Shown here: piece by piece, positions 1 through 5,933 of the stretch
How positions within the stretch are numbered: the first letter of the stretch is position 1
Layout: each line of letters opens with the position of its first letter
Assembly: GCA_001464255.1 (NCBI GenBank)
Contig: LNFD01000372.1
Coordinates: forward strand, 1-9,223
DNA length: 9,223 nt
Source of the DNA: Actinomycetales bacterium Ga0077552
GTDB taxonomy: Bacteria; Actinomycetota; Actinomycetes; Actinomycetales; Microbacteriaceae
Direction: 5' to 3'
Program-made: the position numbers and the translations under genes
Notes under the pieces: model-generated
Database searches by the model: none
What the model saw: only the letters and a program-made list of their open reading frames with translations
What the model was told of the DNA's origin: nothing

Positions 1-585
1 GTTCAGGAAGGGGTAGGGGTACCACGGTCCGTCGGTGACGATGTCGTAGGTGAGCGGCCCGCGCACGAGCGTGTAGACGGCCCAGACGATCGGGAAGGCA
101 ACGATCGTGCCGATGTGCTTCCAGTCGAGGCGGTGGCGGCCCGGCGCGAACAGCCAATCGACCAGCAGGTAGAGCGGCCCCCACAGGTGCAGGATCTCGT
201 TCGACCAGTCGAGCGTGGCGCCCTGCGGCAACTCGATGCCGCGCAGCAGCAGGTTGTAGACGATGCCCGTCGTGACCATGAAGGTCGTCGCGACGGCCCG
301 CAGCACGCTGAACCAGTGCGGGGTCTTCTTCATCAGCGTGAGGCCCACGCCCATGACGAGCACGACCGTGGCGAGCACGTTCGACTCGATCGTGAAGAAG
401 CTGAAGAAGTTGACGAGTCGGAACGGGATGTCGGTGAGACCCTGCGACTGCCAGAACGCGAGAGAGGTGACGATCTGGCCGACGACGGCGGCGCCGATCG
501 CGAGCGCCGCGGCGACCCGCAGCACGAGGAAGAGAGCGGTCACGACTTCGGGCCTTTCGACATCTGGTGCGGGGTCTGCGCTCAT
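1..585 (-). CDS. Pr6Pr-family integral membrane protein (C-terminus cut by window edge)
   Basis: A leftward open frame runs from ATG at 585 to the window edge, 195 codons without a stop. The translation is very hydrophobic, with membrane segments around residues 16-40, 62-84, 93-114, 131-146 and 157-175. I recognise the Pr6Pr (FAR-17a/AIG1-like) membrane family from the motifs NFFSFFTIESN (about 59-69), GIVYNLLLRG (107-116), EILHLWGPLYLLVDW (130-144), YTLVRGP (171-177) and the WYPYPF ending (188-193). Full-length members are only slightly longer, so little is missing. The biochemical function of the bacterial family is not established. The start is uncertain: a GTG at 543 (codon 15) has a GAAAGG sequence 9 nt upstream, and starting there would drop a polar 14-residue head. 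The 105-nt spacer to the divergent oxidoreductase probably carries both promoters, but I see no convincing -35/-10 pair in it. Confidence 0.85.
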   Translation of the reverse strand, partial: MSADPAPDVERPEVVTALFLVLRVAAALAIGAAVVGQIVTSLAFWQSQGLTDIPFRLVNFFSFFTIESNVLATVVLVMGVGLTLMKKTPHWFSVLRAVATTFMVTTGIVYNLLLRGIELPQGATLDWSNEILHLWGPLYLLVDWLFAPGRHRLDWKHIGTIVAFPIVWAVYTLVRGPLTYDIVTDGPWYPYPFLN

Positions 586-690
586 GCTACGTGGCCCGAG
601 GGTCTCTCGTCTCCGGGTTGTGACAGGGAGTTAACACGCGCGAGACGCGCATCGTGTTCACTGGGGGCAGCAGGGGGAGGGCGAGAAGCG

Positions 691-1656
691 ATGGCGATGA
701 TGCGCGCGATGGTCATGACGGGGGTCGGCGGGCCCGAGGTGCTCGAGAGCGCCGAGCTGCCGGTGCCCGTGCGGGCGGGGGCCGAGGTGCTCGTGCGGGT
801 GCACGCCACGAGCGTCAACCCCATCGACGTCAAGACGCGGGCGGGCCGCGGCGCGGCACCTGCCATCCGCCACTACCCCACCGTGCTCGGCTACGACATC
901 GCGGGCGTCGTCGTCGAGTCGCCCTACGAGTCGCATCCGCTCGCCCCGGGCCGCGAGGTCTACGGCATGACGCTCGTGCCGCGGCTCGACGGCGGCAACG
1001 CCGAGTACGCGGCCGTGCCCGAGCTGTTCCTCACCCCCAAGCCGACCGTGCTGTCGATGACGGAGGCGGCCGCGGTGCCGCTCGCAGCACTCACCGCGTG
1101 GGGCATGGTCGTCGACGTCGCGCGCGCCCACGAGGGGCAGCGGATGCTCATCCACGCCGGTGCCGGCGGCGTCGGGCACTTCGCGGTGCAGCTGGCGGCC
1201 TACTTCGGCGCGACGGTCACGGCCACGTGCTCGACCGCCAACGTCTCGTTCGTGCGCGAGCTCGGGGCCGCCCGCGTCGTCGACTACACCGCGACGCGCT
1301 TCGAGCACGAGGTGCACGATCACGACGTCGTCATCGACCTCATCGGCAACGTGCACGACGACACGGGCTCGCGGTCGCTCGGCACCCTGCGCCCCGGCGG
1401 GCTGCTCGTCAACGCGCCCTCCGGCAGCTGGCCGAGCATGCTCGACGATGCCGCGGCCGCGGGCGTGCGGGCCACCGACTACAAGGTGTCGCCGAGCGGC
1501 GCGACCCTCGCCGTCATCAGCCGCATGATCGAGGCGGGCGACCTGCGCGTGCACGTCGACCGCGTGCTGCCGCTCGAGCAGCTCGCCGAGGCGCACCGCC
1601 TCGTCGAATCGGGCCGCACGCGCGGAAAGATCGCTATCGAGGTCGCCCGCGGCTAG
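691..1656 (+). CDS. NADP-dependent quinone oxidoreductase-like alcohol dehydrogenase (MDR, zinc-independent)
   Basis: This 321-residue protein belongs to the medium-chain dehydrogenase/reductase superfamily, quinone-oxidoreductase branch, and is probably cytosolic. It has an N-terminal GroES-like fold: MTGVGGPEVLE at 9-19, the VNPIDVKTRAG segment at 42-52 and PTVLGYDIAGVV at 63-74. The nucleotide-binding Rossmann motif is HAGAGGVGHFAVQLA at about 155-169, followed by the typical C-terminal EAHRLVESGRTRGKI at 300-313. The structural and catalytic zinc cysteine clusters of true alcohol dehydrogenases are absent, as expected for the quinone reductase group. Such enzymes use NADPH to reduce quinones or activated alkenes; the substrate here cannot be told. 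ATG 691 was chosen because GGGGGAGG lies at 673-680. ATGs at 697 and 700 are close alternatives. The reading frame stays open upstream to position 115, but that part overlaps the divergent gene and lacks family homology. It appears to be a single-gene unit. Confidence 0.9.
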   Translation: MAMMRAMVMTGVGGPEVLESAELPVPVRAGAEVLVRVHATSVNPIDVKTRAGRGAAPAIRHYPTVLGYDIAGVVVESPYESHPLAPGREVYGMTLVPRLDGGNAEYAAVPELFLTPKPTVLSMTEAAAVPLAALTAWGMVVDVARAHEGQRMLIHAGAGGVGHFAVQLAAYFGATVTATCSTANVSFVRELGAARVVDYTATRFEHEVHDHDVVIDLIGNVHDDTGSRSLGTLRPGGLLVNAPSGSWPSMLDDAAAAGVRATDYKVSPSGATLAVISRMIEAGDLRVHVDRVLPLEQLAEAHRLVESGRTRGKIAIEVARG

Positions 1657-1688
1657 CGCCGGGCATCCCGAACCAGCCGAGCCGGAAA

Positions 1689-1722
1689 CACGAACGGCCC
1701 CGCCGAAGCGGGGCCGTTCGTG
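1689..1722 (-). terminator. Strong intrinsic-terminator-like hairpin, probably ends rplK-rplA
   Basis: A perfect 15-bp stem (1689-1703 with 1708-1722) closes on the tetraloop CGAA. Read on the minus strand it is followed by TTT, so it best fits a terminator for the ribosomal operon whose last gene ends at 1759. It lies 32 nt after the convergent oxidoreductase stop and could work in both directions, though the plus-strand side has no T run. High-GC actinobacterial terminators often lack a long U tract. Confidence 0.8.
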
Positions 1723-1758
1723 CGTCGCGCCGCAGTAGCGGCGGCGCGACAGAAAACG

Positions 1759-2448
1759 CTAAACGGCGTTGACGTCGAGCGGGATGCCCGGGCCGAAGGT
1801 CGTCGAGAGCGAGCCCTTCTGCAGGTAGCGCCCCTTCGAGCTCGACGGCTTGAGGCGCATGACCTCGTCGAGCGCCGCCTTCAGGTTCTCGTGCAGCTGC
1901 TCTTCGGTGAAGGCAGTCTTGCCGATGATGAAGTGCACGTTGGCGTGCTTGTCGACGCGGAACTCGATCTTGCCGCCCTTGATGTCGGTGACGGCCTTGG
2001 CCACATCGGGGGTGACGGTGCCGGTCTTCGGGTTGGGCATGAGGCCGCGGGGGCCGAGCACCTTGCCGAGTCGGCCGACCTGGCCCATGAGCTCGGGGGT
2101 CGAGACCGCCGAGTCGAAGGCGGTGTAGCCGCCCGCGACCTTCTCGATGAGCTCGACGCCGCCGACCTCGTCGGCGCCGGCCGCGATCGCGGCCTCGGCC
2201 GCGGGGCCGGTCGCGAACACGATGACGCGAGCGGTCTTGCCCGTGCCGTGGGGCAGGTTGACGGTGCCGCGCACCATCTGGTCGGCCTTGCGGGGGTCGA
2301 CGCCGAGCTTGAGCGCGACCTCGACGGTCGAGTTGGTGTTCTTCGAGCCGGTCTGACGAGCGACGGCGACGGCCTCGGCCGTCGAGTAGAACTTGCCGTC
2401 TTCGATCTTCTCGGCCGCGGCCCGGTAGGCCTTCGACTTCTGTGCCAT
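1759..2448 (-). CDS. rplA: 50S ribosomal protein L1
   Basis: This 229-residue protein matches L1 over its whole length. It begins MAQKSKAYRAAAEKIEDGKFYS and contains the conserved stretches VDPRKADQMVRGTVNLPHGTGK (about 51-72), GKVLGPRGLMPNPKTGTVT (130-148) and GKIEFRVDKHANVHFIIGK. L1 binds 23S rRNA at the L1 stalk, which moves deacylated tRNA through the E site. In many bacteria it also represses its own operon by binding a similar structure in the mRNA. The start is well supported: AGGAG at 2456-2460 lies 7 nt upstream of ATG 2448. It is the last gene of the secE-nusG-rplK-rplA cluster, with the 1689-1722 hairpin downstream. The length is normal and nothing is unusual in the protein. Confidence 0.98.
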   Translation of the reverse strand: MAQKSKAYRAAAEKIEDGKFYSTAEAVAVARQTGSKNTNSTVEVALKLGVDPRKADQMVRGTVNLPHGTGKTARVIVFATGPAAEAAIAAGADEVGGVELIEKVAGGYTAFDSAVSTPELMGQVGRLGKVLGPRGLMPNPKTGTVTPDVAKAVTDIKGGKIEFRVDKHANVHFIIGKTAFTEEQLHENLKAALDEVMRLKPSSSKGRYLQKGSLSTTFGPGIPLDVNAV

Positions 2449-2590
2449 GTTGTGTCTCCTAGAGGTGAGTTCGCGGTTGACGAGCCTGGCTGGCTCTCCC
2501 GCTGGTGTGTTGAGCTGGTGGAAGGTGACGATGCACCTCGGCGCTAACGATCGATCGTGTCGAGTTCATGTCACGACATCACCGGTCGAC

Positions 2591-2606
2591 TAGCGACAAA
2601 TCGCTA
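2591..2606 (-). repeat. Small hairpin overlapping the rplK stop codon
   Basis: TAGCGA (2591-2596) and TCGCTA (2601-2606) form a perfect 6-bp inverted repeat with a 4-nt loop. The rplK stop codon (complement of 2604-2606) lies in one arm. There is no T run, so this is not a convincing terminator. It could protect or process the mRNA end before the 155-nt spacer that precedes rplA, or be chance. Confidence 0.4.
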
Positions 2607-3032
2607 TTCGACGGTGATGCCCATCGAACGAGCGGTGCCGGCGATGATCTTCTCGGCCGCCTCGATGTCGTTGGCGTTGAGGTCGACCTGCTTCTGCTCG
2701 GCGATCTGGCGCACCTGCTCCTTGGTGAGCTTGGCCACCTTGACGGTGTGCGGGGTCGACGACCCCTTCTGCACGCCCGCGGCCTTCTTGATGAGCTCGG
2801 CGGCCGGCGGGGTCTTGAGGATGAACGTGAACGAACGGTCTTCGTACACGGTGATCTCGACCGGGATGACGTTGCCGCGCTGGGCCTCCGTCGCCGCGTT
2901 GTAGGCCTTGCAGAACTCCATGATGTTGACGCCGTGCTGACCGAGCGCCGGGCCGATGGGCGGGGCGGGGTTGGCGGCGCCGGCCTGGATCTGCAGCTTG
3001 ATCAGACCCGTGACCTTCTTCTTCGGTGCCAT
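2604..3032 (-). CDS. rplK: 50S ribosomal protein L11
   Basis: This 142-residue protein is a full-length L11: MAPKKKVTGLIKLQIQAG, then the hallmark PAPPIGPALGQHGVNIMEF at about 22-40, the KTPPAAELIKKAAG linker near 72-85 and a C-terminal rRNA-binding domain with KLTKEQVRQIAEQK and GTARSMGI. L11 forms the base of the GTPase-associated stalk, contacts helices 43/44 of 23S rRNA, and is the site of thiopeptide antibiotics and of stringent-response sensing with RelA. The prolines of the N-terminal thiopeptide-contact segment are present. The start is ATG 3032, preceded by GGAAGAG about 4 nt upstream; a longer frame from 3059 (MPLDTKEEN) has no L11 homology and contains the ribosome-binding site itself. 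It follows nusG after an 84-nt spacer. Confidence 0.98.
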   Translation of the reverse strand: MAPKKKVTGLIKLQIQAGAANPAPPIGPALGQHGVNIMEFCKAYNAATEAQRGNVIPVEITVYEDRSFTFILKTPPAAELIKKAAGVQKGSSTPHTVKVAKLTKEQVRQIAEQKQVDLNANDIEAAEKIIAGTARSMGITVE

Positions 3033-3052
3033 GTTCTCTTCCTTCGTGTCGA

Positions 3053-3074
3053 GCGGCATCCGGGTGGATGCCGC
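3053..3074 (-). promoter_or_regulatory. Hairpin in the nusG-rplK spacer (rplK 5' leader)
   Basis: GCGGCATCC (3053-3061) and GGATGCCGC (3066-3074) form a perfect 9-bp stem with a 4-nt loop. It lies 21 nt before the rplK start, just upstream of its ribosome-binding site. It could be an attenuator, a processing site or part of a translational operator for L1. It is built from two opposed copies of the GGATGC hexamer that recurs through this window. The structure is seen directly; the role is inference. Confidence 0.5.
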
Positions 3075-3116
3075 GCTCCCGCCTGCGTGCCCTGTGCACG
3101 CCGCGGTGGTCAGTGA

Positions 3117-4061
3117 TTAGAGCTTGGTGACCTGGTCGAACGACAGCTCGACCGGGGTCTCGCGCTCGAACAGCGAGACGAGCACGATGAGCTTGCCGCT
3201 CTCGGGCTTGATCTCGTTGATCGTGCCGGGGAGCCCGGCGAACGAGCCCTCCTTGATCGTGATGGTCTCGCCGACCTCGAAGTCGATCTCGGCGGGGATG
3301 ACGCGCGCGGCGAGGCCGCCGCCCTTCGCGCCGCCGGCCTTGGCCGGAGCCTCGGCGACCTGCACGGTCGACTTGAGCATCTGGAAAGCCTCGTCGAACC
3401 GCAGCGGCGTGGGGTTGTGGGCGTTGCCCACGAAGCCCGTGACGCCGGGGGTGTGGCGCACGACCGACCAGCTGTCTTCGTTCAGGTCCATGCGCACGAG
3501 CACGTAGCTGGGGATGCGCACGCGCGTGACGAGCTTGCGCTGGCCGTTCTTGATCTCGACGACGTCCTCCATGGGAACCTGCACCTCGTAGATGCTCTCC
3601 TCCATGTTCATCGAGATCTTGCGGTTCTCGATGTTCTGCTTCACGCGCTTCTCGAAGCCCGCGTAGGAGTGCACGACGTACCACTTGCCCGGCTTCATGC
3701 GCAGCTCGAGCTTGAACTCGTCGTAGGGGTCGACCTCGGCAGGCTCGGCGTCGACCTCGGGCTCGTCGGCCTCGTCGTGGGTCGCCTCGGCGGCGGCCTC
3801 GGCCTCGTCGGCCGAGTCGATGTCGAGCGCGTCATCGACGATCGCGTCGGCCTCGGGGTCGGCGGCGGCCTCGAGCGCGTCGAGCAGGCCGTCGAGGTCG
3901 GGCTCGTCGCTCTCGTCGACGAGGTGCATCGCCGAGTGCTCGACGGCGTCGACCGCGTGCAGGTCGGCGTCGAGGGTGTTGCCCTCCTGGGCCTCGTCCT
4001 CCTCCGACGACTGCTCGGCGGCGGTCGAGTAGTCGAGGTCGCTGGGGAGCTTCTCGGTCAC
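3117..4061 (-). CDS. nusG: Transcription termination/antitermination protein NusG, with long acidic N-terminal extension
   Basis: This 314-residue NusG begins at GTG 4061, with only a weak purine-rich site (AGAGAAA) upstream. Residues 1 to about 120 are a low-complexity region dominated by Asp, Glu and Ala, with no counterpart in the roughly 180-residue E. coli protein. The NGN domain follows (GKWYVVHSYAGFEKRVKQNIENR at 125-147, VPSY-like VRIPSYVLVRMDL at 181-193, VVRHTPGVTGFVG at 200-212). A Gly/Ala/Lys linker (236-252) then leads to the C-terminal KOW domain (FEVGETITIKEGSFAGLPGTINEI at 261-284, ending ETPVELSFDQVTKL). The NGN domain binds the RNA polymerase clamp; the KOW domain contacts Rho or ribosomal protein S10. 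Acidic extensions are common in actinobacterial NusG, and this one is at the long end. It lies 45 nt after secE and is presumably cotranscribed with it. Confidence 0.97.
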   Translation of the reverse strand: MTEKLPSDLDYSTAAEQSSEEDEAQEGNTLDADLHAVDAVEHSAMHLVDESDEPDLDGLLDALEAAADPEADAIVDDALDIDSADEAEAAAEATHDEADEPEVDAEPAEVDPYDEFKLELRMKPGKWYVVHSYAGFEKRVKQNIENRKISMNMEESIYEVQVPMEDVVEIKNGQRKLVTRVRIPSYVLVRMDLNEDSWSVVRHTPGVTGFVGNAHNPTPLRFDEAFQMLKSTVQVAEAPAKAGGAKGGGLAARVIPAEIDFEVGETITIKEGSFAGLPGTINEIKPESGKLIVLVSLFERETPVELSFDQVTKL

Positions 4062-4106
4062 GGTTTCTCTTTCTCTCTGTTCGTGCGAATCGGGGCGGGC
4101 GCGGGG

Positions 4107-4391
4107 CTACAGGCCCAGCGCGGCCGATCCGTCGCCGAAGACGAAGCGCACGAGCCACAGGAACACGATGTCGAGGCCCGACACGATCGCCATCATGATG
4201 ATCACGAAGACGAGCACGACGATCGTGTAGGTGATGAGCTCGCGCCGGGTGGGGGTGACCACCTTGCTGAGCTCGTTGAGCACCTGGCGGATGAACAGCG
4301 CGAAGCGCCCGAACGGACCGCGCTTCTCGGCGCGCTCCTTCTTGGCGTTCGCGACGACGTCCTCGCCGGGCTCGTCGATCACATTGCTCAC
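4107..4391 (-). CDS. secE: Preprotein translocase subunit SecE
   Basis: This 94-residue protein is the small essential subunit that clamps SecY in the SecYEG protein-export channel of the cytoplasmic membrane. It has a charged cytoplasmic N-terminus, the amphipathic helix FALFIRQVLNELSKVVTPTRREL (about 30-52) that carries the family signature, and one strong transmembrane helix (about 53-82). That single-span layout is the short form usual outside enterobacteria. The start is GTG 4391, with GAGGAG about 8 nt upstream. It lies downstream of tRNA-Trp and immediately before nusG, the conserved bacterial order. Confidence 0.96.
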   Translation of the reverse strand: MSNVIDEPGEDVVANAKKERAEKRGPFGRFALFIRQVLNELSKVVTPTRRELITYTIVVLVFVIIMMAIVSGLDIVFLWLVRFVFGDGSAALGL

Positions 4392-4474
4392 GTGATGCTC
4401 TCCTCACGACTCATCGTCGTTGTGACTGGGTCTGGTGCTTCCCCGCGCGCTCTCGCACGCGGGCCACCGCCGTA

Positions 4475-4502
4475 CCCGGGGGATCCGTGCGGAACCCCCG
4501 GG
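4475..4502 (-). terminator. GC-rich hairpin between tRNA-Trp and secE
   Basis: CCCGGGGG (4475-4482) pairs with CCCCCGGG (4495-4502). After one A-A mismatch the stem continues for 3 bp to a GTGC loop. There is no T run on either strand. Its place 13 nt beyond the tRNA 3' end suggests a terminator or processing stop for the tRNA transcript, or a partial attenuator for read-through into secE-nusG. Confidence 0.5.
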
Positions 4503-4514
4503 CCGACGACTCTG

Positions 4515-4587
4515 CAGGGCGGACAGGACTCGAACCTGCAACCTGCGGTTTTGGAGACCGCTGCTCTACCAATTGAGCCACCGCCCT
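4515..4587 (-). tRNA. trnW: tRNA-Trp (anticodon CCA)
   Basis: The 73-nt cloverleaf folds completely. The acceptor stem is AGGGCGG / CCGCCCT with G as discriminator. The D-arm is GCTC / GAGC, and the anticodon stem GCGGT / ACCGC encloses the loop CTCCAAA with anticodon CCA. The variable loop has 5 nt, and the T-arm loop TTCGAGT lies between GCAGG and CCTGT (one G-T pair). CCA is not encoded at the 3' end (CAG follows). tRNA-Trp next to secE-nusG is a common actinobacterial arrangement. Confidence 0.97.
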
Positions 4588-4649
4588 CTGCGGCGGATCG
4601 CTGATCTTCGGGCACGCGAAAGCATGGCAGAGATCAACTACCTCGGCCC

Positions 4650-4678
4650 AGTGTAGGCGACGACGCGGAGAGCACCAA
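4650..4678 (-). promoter_or_regulatory. Sigma70-type promoter for tRNA-Trp (and possibly secE-nusG)
   Basis: On the minus strand TTGGTG (-35, complement of 4673-4678) is followed after exactly 17 nt by TACACT (-10, complement of 4650-4655). This is a good housekeeping promoter match for a high-GC genome. Transcription would start near 4643, about 55 nt before the mature tRNA 5' end. No better promoter is visible between the tRNA and secE. Confidence 0.65.
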
Positions 4679-4705
4679 GCCGGGCCCCGCGCCGACGAGC
4701 GCCGG

Positions 4706-4724
4706 GCATCCGGTATTCGGATGC
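4706..4724. repeat. 7-bp inverted repeat upstream of the aminotransferase
   Basis: GCATCCG (4706-4712) and CGGATGC (4718-4724) are perfect inverted arms with a 5-nt loop. The element covers the expected -35 area of the rightward leaderless promoter and lies about 30 nt upstream of the leftward tRNA promoter. It could be an operator, or an intergenic copy pair of the GGATGC hexamer that is frequent in this window. Confidence 0.5.
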
Positions 4725-4735
4725 TGTGCCCCGCG

Positions 4736-4749
4736 TAGAATCGGCGCCG
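4736..4749 (+). promoter_or_regulatory. -10 element of a leaderless promoter for the aminotransferase
   Basis: TAGAAT at 4736-4741 matches the -10 consensus TATAAT at five of six positions. Seven nucleotides downstream is the GTG start at 4749, so the predicted transcription start coincides with the start codon. No Shine-Dalgarno sequence is present. The -35 region is poor and is occupied by the 4706-4724 inverted repeat. Confidence 0.7.
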
Positions 4750-5931
4750 TGACCGCCGACTCCTCCCGCATCGCCCGCCGCATCGCCGCCATCAGCGAAT
4801 CCGCGACCCTCAAGGTCGACGCCAAGGCCAAGGCCCTCAAGGCCGCCCGGCGAGCCCGACTTCCCGACCCCCGAGCACATCGTCGAGGCCGCGGTCGTCG
4901 CCGCGCGCGACCCCCAGAACCACCGCTACACGCCCGCGGCCGGTCTGCCCGAGCTGCGTGAGGCCGTCGCCGAGAAGACGAAGCGCGACTCAGGGCTCGA
5001 GACGAGCGCCGGGCGGGTCATCATCACGAACGGCGGCAAGCAGGCGGTGTTCCAGGCCTTCGCGACGATCGTCGACGACGGCGACGAGGTGCTGCTGCCC
5101 GCGCCGTACTGGACGACCTACCCCGAGGTCGTGCGCCTCGCGGGCGGCGTGCCCGTCGAGGTGTTCGCGGGCGCCGACCAGGACTACCTCGTGACGGTCG
5201 AGCAGCTCGAGGCCGCGCGCACGCCGCGCACCAAGGTGCTGCTGTTCGTGAGCCCCTCGAACCCGACGGGCTCGGTCTACAGCCCCGAGCAGACGACGGC
5301 CATCGGCGAGTGGGCCCTGCAGCACGGCATCTGGGTCATCAGCGACGAGATCTACCAGGCGCTCACCTACGACGGCGCGCGCTCGGTGTCGATCGTCGAG
5401 GCCGTGCCCGAGCTCGCCGAGCAGTGCATCCTCGTCAACGGCGTCGCCAAGACCTACGCGATGACCGGCTGGCGCCTGGGTTGGATGGTCGGGCCGGCCG
5501 ACGTGATCGCCGCCGCCTCGAACCTGCAGTCGCACCTCTCGAGCAACGTCGCCAACATCTCGCAACGGGCCGCGATCGCCGCCCTCACCGGGCCGCAGGA
5601 TGCCGTCGCGACCATGCGCGAGGCGTTCGATCGGCGGCGGCGCGTCGCCGTGGCGGAGCTCAACCGCATCCCCGGCATGGTGACACCGACCCCGACGGGC
5701 GCGTTCTACGTCTACCCCGACGTCACGGGGCTGCTGAACCGCGAGTGGAAGGGCTCGACGCCGACGACCTCGCTCGAGCTCGCCGACCTCGTGCTCGAGC
5801 ACGCCGAGGTCGCGGCGGTACCCGGCGAGGCCTTCGGCCCGAGCGGCTACCTGCGCTTCAGCTATGCGCTCGGCGACGCCGACCTGCTCGAGGGCATCCA
5901 GCGCCTGCAGGCGCTCTTCGGCACCCGGTAG
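4749..5931 (+). pseudogene. Class I/II PLP aminotransferase (aspartate aminotransferase-like), broken by an apparent 26-nt deletion
   Basis: An AspB-type aminotransferase begins at GTG 4749 (MTADSSRIARRIAAISESATLKVDAKAKALKAA). At about 4842-4851 the frame shifts by one, and the family sequence resumes one frame over as GEPDFPTPEHIVEAA and runs intact to the stop at 5931. The roughly ten residues normally found here (of the form GRPVISFGAG) are reduced to 4 nt. Restoring 26 nt gives 402 residues, the normal family length. The rest looks functional: NHRYTPAAGLPELREA, PYWTTYPE, VSPSNPTGSVY, SDEIYQALTY, the PLP-binding lysine in GVAKTYAMTGWRLGW (codon 5449-5451) and the C-terminal GYLRFSYA. Read as it stands, translation from 4749 stops at 4961 after 70 residues, and the first in-frame restart (GTG 5047) would miss the first 100 or so residues. 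The rest of the frame has not decayed, so the lesion is either very recent or a sequencing/assembly deletion in a GC-rich repeat. Intact, the enzyme would exchange amino groups between aspartate (or another amino acid) and 2-oxoglutarate. Confidence 0.85.
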
Positions 5932-5933
5932 CG

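Noticed and set aside
115..690. Upstream extension of the oxidoreductase frame from 115
   Set aside because: The added residues are charged, show no family homology and lie antisense to the well-supported Pr6Pr membrane gene; GGGGGAGG before 691 marks the true start.
586..690. Promoter pair in the spacer between the Pr6Pr gene and the oxidoreductase
   Set aside because: TTGTGA (618-623) and TTAACA (631-636) look promoter-like singly, but no -35/-10 pair with acceptable spacing could be built on either strand.
3417..4604. Long plus-strand open frame of 395 codons
   Set aside because: It is the antisense shadow of nusG and secE and runs through the tRNA-Trp gene; its Val/Asp/Leu/Gly-rich composition is typical of high-GC shadow frames.
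4388..4656. Short open frames on both strands over the tRNA-Trp gene
   Set aside because: They overlap a complete tRNA cloverleaf, have no homology I recognise, and lack supported starts.
4823..4848. AAGGCC repeats as a possible coding repeat or regulatory array
   Set aside because: They encode the normal Lys-Ala-rich N-terminal helix of AspB-like enzymes (KAKALKA); relevant only as a slippage-prone flank of the deletion.
4842..4851. Programmed ribosomal frameshift in the aminotransferase
   Set aside because: A frameshift would not restore the missing ten or so residues of the conserved SFGAG-GEPDF loop, and no slippery sequence with a downstream structure is evident; a deletion explains the data better.
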